Positions 59,842 to 64,000 of a stretch of 64,000 nucleotides of DNA are shown in pieces. Source of the stretch: Phycisphaerales bacterium (GTDB lineage: Bacteria; Planctomycetota; Phycisphaerae; Phycisphaerales; UBA1924). Numbering within the stretch: position 1 is the first letter of the stretch; each line of letters begins with the position of its first letter. The translations under genes were made by a program, and so were the position numbers. Below the pieces are notes generated by a model. That model saw only the letters and a program-made list of their open reading frames with translations. It was not told the origin of the DNA and searched no databases. The stretch is taken from NCBI GenBank assembly GCA_029260455.1, contig JAJDDF010000008.1:124001-188000 (forward strand). The letters run 5' to 3'.

Positions 59842-60912
59842 TTACCGGTTGATGGGTGCAAAATCCACCGCCACCGGCAGGTGATCCGCACCAAAACCTT
59901 CCGGCGCAGAGGTCGTGCGGTAGTCTTCGCCTTCGCCGCGAATCGATGTCATGAGAACAAACCCGGTGTTCGGCATGACATCCGCCGCCATCGCAGAGTT
60001 CATCAAAATGAAATCAATGGCGCGCCGGGATTCATGCGTGAAATACCCCTCAGTGCCTTCTGATGGTGTCACCATGTCATGCATGCCATGGCCCAAATAC
60101 GCCTGAATCGAATCGGCATCGACTAGCGCATTGAAATCGCCAAGCACCGCAATATTCAATTCGGGTTCCGCTTCTTGCAACTTGTGAATCTTTGCAAGCA
60201 CACCCGCAGTTTCCTGATCTCGCCAGTACGAATAGGCACCGCCCGATTTGTGATGCACGACAAACAGCGCAAGCTCATAGGACTCATCCTGCGTTTCATC
60301 TACACCTTCGGGAACTTCGATACGCACAAATAATGGAGAACGCGAAAATGCAATATCGCGCCCTGCCTGACGAATGCGGTAGTTCCCCACCTTCTCTGGA
60401 TGCACGCCCTCAAGATCCATGTGCGGCCATACGCGCGCCTCGGTGATCGGAAACCTGCTCAACACCGCCTGTTCGATGCCGCGCTCATGCAGCACATCGA
60501 TCGACATCACATGCTCATACCCCATGCCTTCAAGGTATTCTGCGTTGAACGCTGACAGCGCCGCAATTGATTCAATTTCCTGCACCGCAAGCACGTCAGC
60601 ATCAAGCTCACGAATGGCTTTTGCAATGGCCTTGAGTTCTGCTTCGGGCTTGGCGCGCACCGTTTTGTCATAGCTGTAGCAGTCATCGTTGTATTTGCCC
60701 GCAAGCGACGGGTCGTCATATGCATCGAATAAGTTGAGAATGTTGTAGGTCGCAAGGCGCACCATGCCATCCTTATGCACCGGTGCCTCATCGCGTACCG
60801 CTTTCGAGCGCGTCGTCTCCTGCCCCTGTGCGATCGCACTGCTCATGCACGCAACAACCACCATCACCCCGCCCATGCCCATGCATCGCCCCAGCTTTGC
60901 CTTCGTTGCCAT
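59842..60912 (-). CDS. Exported endonuclease/exonuclease/phosphatase-family protein
   Basis: A signal peptide (about 9-28, 'CMGMGGVMVVVACMSSAIAQ') precedes an EEP fold: 'RLATYNILNLFDAYDD' (Asn), 'VLAVQEIES' (Glu), 'VLGDFNALVDADS' (Asp-Asn) and 'GADHLPVAVDF' (Asp-His). These are the DNase I-like catalytic residues, so the enzyme is probably active outside the cytoplasm as a nuclease or phosphodiesterase. ATG 60912 has GAAAGGG upstream; a frame to 61041 lacks it. It lies six bases behind mnmG's start in the same direction. Confidence 0.82.
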   Translation of the reverse strand: MATKAKLGRCMGMGGVMVVVACMSSAIAQGQETTRSKAVRDEAPVHKDGMVRLATYNILNLFDAYDDPSLAGKYNDDCYSYDKTVRAKPEAELKAIAKAIRELDADVLAVQEIESIAALSAFNAEYLEGMGYEHVMSIDVLHERGIEQAVLSRFPITEARVWPHMDLEGVHPEKVGNYRIRQAGRDIAFSRSPLFVRIEVPEGVDETQDESYELALFVVHHKSGGAYSYWRDQETAGVLAKIHKLQEAEPELNIAVLGDFNALVDADSIQAYLGHGMHDMVTPSEGTEGYFTHESRRAIDFILMNSAMAADVMPNTGFVLMTSIRGEGEDYRTTSAPEGFGADHLPVAVDFAPINR

Positions 60913-61122
60913 CGCACGCCCTTTCAACTGCCATGATCTCGCAGGGTTGCCCCGCTTGCCTGATGCCCATCCTAGGGCCGAGAACCCGCCCGCACCATCC
61001 GTATCATCCGCATCATCCTTCCAGAACAACCCGCTCCTCATAACGGGCTCGCACTGAATGGCCCATTTCGACCCCCAAATCGCATGCTCACCACTGGCCC
61101 CCGCTCAGAGGGCCCATTTCTC

Positions 61123-61353
61123 ATGGACCATTTTCACACCATTTCGACACACCCCGCCCCACGCGCACCACGCAGACAATGCCTGTGCTACGCCGGGATT
61201 CTCGCCCTTGCAATGAGCAGCGCCACCATCACTTCGGGATGCACACGGTTGCAAACCCAAAGAGCATGCACCGAGTGTCGCCCCCTTGTGCTAGCGCCCG
61301 CCCCGTTGGTCATCGTTGATGCATCGCCCTTTGAGACGCTCACCAAACGATAG
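61123..61353 (+). CDS. Small predicted lipoprotein upstream of kynA
   Basis: The frame begins with a polar stretch, then a hydrophobic 'LCYAGILALAMSSATITSGC' segment whose last Cys lies in a lipobox-like 'TSGC'. The remaining 35 residues contain three further Cys ('TRLQTQRACTECRPLVL'). At 76 residues it is short and the start uncertain (an ATG at 61084 also exists). The signal-like pattern is the main reason to accept it; no homologue is recognised. Confidence 0.45.
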   Translation: MDHFHTISTHPAPRAPRRQCLCYAGILALAMSSATITSGCTRLQTQRACTECRPLVLAPAPLVIVDASPFETLTKR

Positions 61354-61383
61354 CGCATCTCGATATCGCTATGATGTGTCATT

Positions 61384-62226
61384 ATGGCACGCACTTTCGA
61401 AAAAACAATCAAAACCGATTTTTCCGGTCACCTCCATTACTCCGGGTATCTCGAACTGCAAGCACTCTTAAGCGCTCAATCACCGCGCTCACTTGGCCCG
61501 CACCACGATGAAATGCTGTTCATCATTCAGCATCAAACCTCAGAGCTCTGGATGAAACTCATCATTCATGAACTCCGTGCGGGGATCGCTGCGGTACAAG
61601 ATGAACGCCTAGAACCCACGTTCAAGATTCTTGCGCGCGTCAAGCTCATTCAGCGCGTCCTCTTTGATCAGTGGGCCGTCCTCGAAACCATGACCCCATC
61701 TGATTACGCCGAGTTTCGCGATATCCTTGGCCCCGCTAGCGGGTTCCAAAGTCATCAATACCGAATGGTTGAGTTTCTGCTTGGCAACAAGGATGCCAAT
61801 GCAATCCGCGTCTTCAAGCACCTCCCCGAAATTCATGCGGAGTTGGAGGCCGCCCTGCGAGCCCCAAGTTTGTATGACGAATTCCTTCGTCACCTTTCGC
61901 GTCGGGGTCTTGCGGTGCCCGCTGAATGCGTCGAGCGCGACTGGTCGCAGCCCTACGAACCCAACAGCGCGCTGATGCCTGTCATCAAGCAGATTTACGA
62001 TGCCCCCGACAAACACTGGGATGCTTATGAAATGTGCGAAAAGCTCATCGATGTTGATCAGCAATTCTCGCTCTGGCGCTTTCGACACATGAAAACCGTC
62101 GAGCGCACTATTGGCTACAAGCGTGGTACGGGCGGCAGCTCCGGCGTCTCCTTCCTCCGCCAGGCCATCGAGATTCGCCTCTTTCCCGAACTCTGGGATG
62201 TGCGCACGCAGATCGGCGCGGTGTGA
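61384..62226 (+). CDS. kynA: Tryptophan 2,3-dioxygenase KynA
   Basis: KynA opens the indole ring of tryptophan to give N-formylkynurenine, with haem. Conserved blocks: '[17 protein letters not shown]', '[19 protein letters not shown]' with the substrate-site His, '[17 protein letters not shown]', and '[18 protein letters not shown]' carrying the proximal haem His, then '[12 protein letters not shown]'. The 280-residue length is normal. kynU follows after 88 bases that hold a repeat element. No kynB formamidase is in the window. Confidence 0.96.
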   Translation: MARTFEKTIKTDFSGHLHYSGYLELQALLSAQSPRSLGPHHDEMLFIIQHQTSELWMKLIIHELRAGIAAVQDERLEPTFKILARVKLIQRVLFDQWAVLETMTPSDYAEFRDILGPASGFQSHQYRMVEFLLGNKDANAIRVFKHLPEIHAELEAALRAPSLYDEFLRHLSRRGLAVPAECVERDWSQPYEPNSALMPVIKQIYDAPDKHWDAYEMCEKLIDVDQQFSLWRFRHMKTVERTIGYKRGTGGSSGVSFLRQAIEIRLFPELWDVRTQIGAV

Positions 62227-62234
62227 TGGGGTTC

Positions 62235-62268
62235 GGGTGCCGTGGTCTGAATGAAGCGAAGGCCACGT
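62235..62268 (+). repeat. Third copy of the dispersed 34-base repeat
   Basis: Matches 50875-50908 at 30 of 34 positions (gggtgccgtggtctgaatga and onward). Here only the left-arm part is present, between kynA and kynU; it is followed by a C/G-rich palindromic stretch (about 62271-62310) of low complexity. Confidence 0.7.
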
Positions 62269-62314
62269 TCTTACCCCCCCCTCCCTCTGGGAGGGGGCCG
62301 GGGGGAGGGGCCGC

Positions 62315-63640
62315 ATGACCGCTGAAACACGCAAAGCAACTGATGCTCTTATCCGCCCCGCCATCCGCGATGCTGTTGCACAACTCGGCGAAGAACTCAC
62401 CGAAGATTCCCTGCGCGAACACATCTGGCCGCTCTTCTCGCGCGTGCTCAATCGACCGAATCATCCCAAGCTTGATCGACCCGAGATATATCTCGCAAAT
62501 CATTCGCTGGGCCGACCGCTTGATTGCACCGCCGACGATGTCATGGGCGCGCTGGACCTGTGGTACCGCGACATCGACGCCGCCTGGGGACCGTGGATCG
62601 AAGCGCGCGATAAATTTCGTGCGCTCGTTGCGGCGCTGCTCGGCGTCGAGCGCGCCGATTGCATCGTCCCCAAGACCAGCGCCGGCCAGGGCCTGCGCGC
62701 CGTCCTCAATGCGCTACTCAAGCCCGACCGCCCGATCACCATCGTCGCCACCCGCGGCGAGTTCGACAGCATCGATTTCATTCTCAAAATGTACGCCGAC
62801 AAGGGATGGGCGGCCGTGCATTGGGTTGAAGCGTCGGATGATCAAGAGGGTATCCCGATCTACTGGTCGCGCGAGATCACCGCAGCCATCAAGCAACACA
62901 AAGCTGATCTACTTGTAGTCTCTGGCGCGTTTTTCTCAACCGGTCAAGTATTCGATGGGATTCTCTGGAAAATTGCAAAGGAAGCCAAGGAAGCGGGCGC
63001 GCTTGTTCTCGCCGACCTCTATCACACAGTTGGCATCGTGCCGCCCGTACTCGATCAGGGAAACCCGTGGGTCGACTTCGCCATTGGCGGTTCATACAAG
63101 TACACCCACGGCGGGCCCGGCGCGTGCTGGCTCTACATCAACCCGCGTCATCTTGATCACGAAAATGAACCCGGCGCATTGCGCACCCTCGATACCGGCT
63201 GGTTCGCCAAGAAGGACACGTTCAACTACGAGCGCACCGACACGCCGTTGCTCGCACCGGGAGGCGATGCCTGGCTGGAATCCACGCCACCGATCCTGCC
63301 GATCTATCAAGCGATGGCCGGGCTCGAACTGACGGTGGCGCTGCAAGCAGGCATCGGTGTACGCACACGCCAATACTCGCTCGAGCAACAAGCCTTCATG
63401 CGGGACACCTTCCGCGCAGCCGGTGTGCCCATGTTCAAGCCAGATCCACCGGCCATGTTCGGCGCCTTCTCCCTCCTCCCACACAACAACGCCGCCGCCT
63501 TGTCAGATGCTCTGCGCACCGAAGGCGTCAACACCGACGCGCGTGGCAACTGCGTCCGCTTCGGCCCCGACATCTTGAACTCGCGCGAAGAACTCGAGCT
63601 AACTGCACAGATCACCGCGCGGGTCATGAAGTCGATATAG
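62315..63640 (+). CDS. kynU: Kynureninase KynU
   Basis: KynU cleaves kynurenine or 3-hydroxykynurenine to anthranilate or hydroxyanthranilate plus alanine, with PLP. The fold-type I features are present: 'EIYLANHSLGRPL' at the start, 'GALVLADLYHTVGI' with the PLP-contact Asp, and the Schiff-base Lys in 'GGSYKYTHGGPGACWLYI'. The length (441) is typical. Start ATG 62315 follows a GGGGG/AGGGG-rich sequence that may serve as ribosome binding site. The gene ends overlapping the convergent kinase gene by 17 bases. Confidence 0.9.
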   Translation: MTAETRKATDALIRPAIRDAVAQLGEELTEDSLREHIWPLFSRVLNRPNHPKLDRPEIYLANHSLGRPLDCTADDVMGALDLWYRDIDAAWGPWIEARDKFRALVAALLGVERADCIVPKTSAGQGLRAVLNALLKPDRPITIVATRGEFDSIDFILKMYADKGWAAVHWVEASDDQEGIPIYWSREITAAIKQHKADLLVVSGAFFSTGQVFDGILWKIAKEAKEAGALVLADLYHTVGIVPPVLDQGNPWVDFAIGGSYKYTHGGPGACWLYINPRHLDHENEPGALRTLDTGWFAKKDTFNYERTDTPLLAPGGDAWLESTPPILPIYQAMAGLELTVALQAGIGVRTRQYSLEQQAFMRDTFRAAGVPMFKPDPPAMFGAFSLLPHNNAAALSDALRTEGVNTDARGNCVRFGPDILNSREELELTAQITARVMKSI

Positions 63641-64000
63641 CGTCTGCCCTCGGTAACTGAATCTCAAAATCCGTGCCCGCCCCGGGCGAGGTGTGTACAT
63701 CAATCGTGCCACCATGGGCTTCGATGATGCGCTTCGTCGTGGGCAAGCCAAGCCCACTCCCCCCCGATTTGGTCGTGAAGTAAGGCCGAAAGATGCTAGC
63801 GCGCACGTCATCAGCAATGCCCGGCCCCATATCAATGACATGCACCGACCAGCCCGGTGCGCCCGCCGACCGCGCCGCGTGCGTGCGCACGATCAACTCC
63901 GAACCGCCGCCGCTCGATGCGTTCGTGCCCGTCATCGCCTGCGTTGCATTGAGCAAGAGATTCAATAGCGCCTGCTTGAAGTGGTCCGCATCAAGCTGCG
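63624..64000 (-). CDS. Histidine kinase, C-terminal ATPase part, cut by window edge
   Basis: The frame enters from the right edge ('QLDADHFKQALLNLLLNA') and shows a HATPase_c domain: N box 'NLLLNATQAM', G1 'VIDMGPGIAD', F box 'IFRPYFTTKSGGSGLGLPTT' and a final 'GGTIDVHTSPGAGTDFEIQL'. This is the typical NtrB/AtoS-like kinase C-terminus. The dimerisation and sensor domains lie beyond the window. Confidence 0.9.
   Translation of the reverse strand, partial: QLDADHFKQALLNLLLNATQAMTGTNASSGGGSELIVRTHAARSAGAPGWSVHVIDMGPGIADDVRASIFRPYFTTKSGGSGLGLPTTKRIIEAHGGTIDVHTSPGAGTDFEIQLPRADAISTS

Overview
The window reads as chromosomal DNA of a planctomycete, most likely of the class Phycisphaerae. This is inferred from gene content, not from a marker gene: a MoxR/DUF58/double von Willebrand (VWA) operon, a hybrid type IV pilus/type II secretion locus with several pseudopilins, a HEAT-repeat exported protein, an OPT-family transporter with a large soluble insert, and a kynurenine-pathway pair. 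No rRNA, tRNA, CRISPR array, prophage or insertion sequence was recognised. The DNA is moderately GC-rich and densely coding. Convergent gene pairs often abut or overlap.

Layout. 1-2.5 kb: the 3' part of a sigma-70 factor, tilS and a small membrane-anchored protein. 2.5-9.3 kb (minus strand): a five-gene arginine succinyltransferase (AST) type operon, in transcription order M20 peptidase, class III aminotransferase, astA, astD and an arginase-family ureohydrolase. astB and astE are missing and the last two roles may be taken by the ureohydrolase and the M20 peptidase. 9.5-21.9 kb (plus): a seven-gene, translationally coupled operon: coiled-coil membrane protein, ABC solute-binding protein, ABC permease fused to an NHL-repeat lipoprotein-like domain, VWA/glutamine-amidotransferase-like protein, MoxR ATPase, DUF58 protein and BatA-like VWA protein. 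22.0-24.9 kb: a GIY-YIG-like gene with a coupled 49-residue gene, then acpP, fabF and an orphan FliN/SpoA-domain gene. 25.0-30.5 kb: an OPT transporter, a membrane protein, and a DUF4430/ECF-S-like/lipoprotein trio. 30.5-33.9 kb: hisN, an adenylate-kinase-like gene and recJ.

33.9-50.4 kb (minus) is the pilus/secretion locus. A pseudopilin-pilMNOPQ block ends in a clear intrinsic terminator. Directly behind that hairpin starts a second block: TPR lipoprotein, histidine kinase, response regulator, HD-GYP phosphodiesterase, STAS protein, PilB and PilC. Signalling genes are thus built into the operon for the assembly motor. 50.4-51.0 kb is a non-coding region with dispersed and inverted repeats; part of it recurs at 62.2 kb. 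51.0-54.2 kb: an exported HEAT-repeat protein containing a receiver-like domain, and a regulator with an N-terminal MerR/excisionase-type helix-turn-helix followed by a receiver. 54.2-60.9 kb: two bacterial PH-domain membrane proteins, an M42 aminopeptidase, ygfZ, mnmG and an exported endonuclease/phosphatase-family enzyme. 61.1-64.0 kb: a small lipoprotein, kynA, kynU and the 3' end of a histidine kinase cut by the window edge.

The three points most worth following up are the variant AST operon, the permease-NHL fusion inside the MoxR/VWA operon, and the hairpin-linked signalling/pilus-motor operon.
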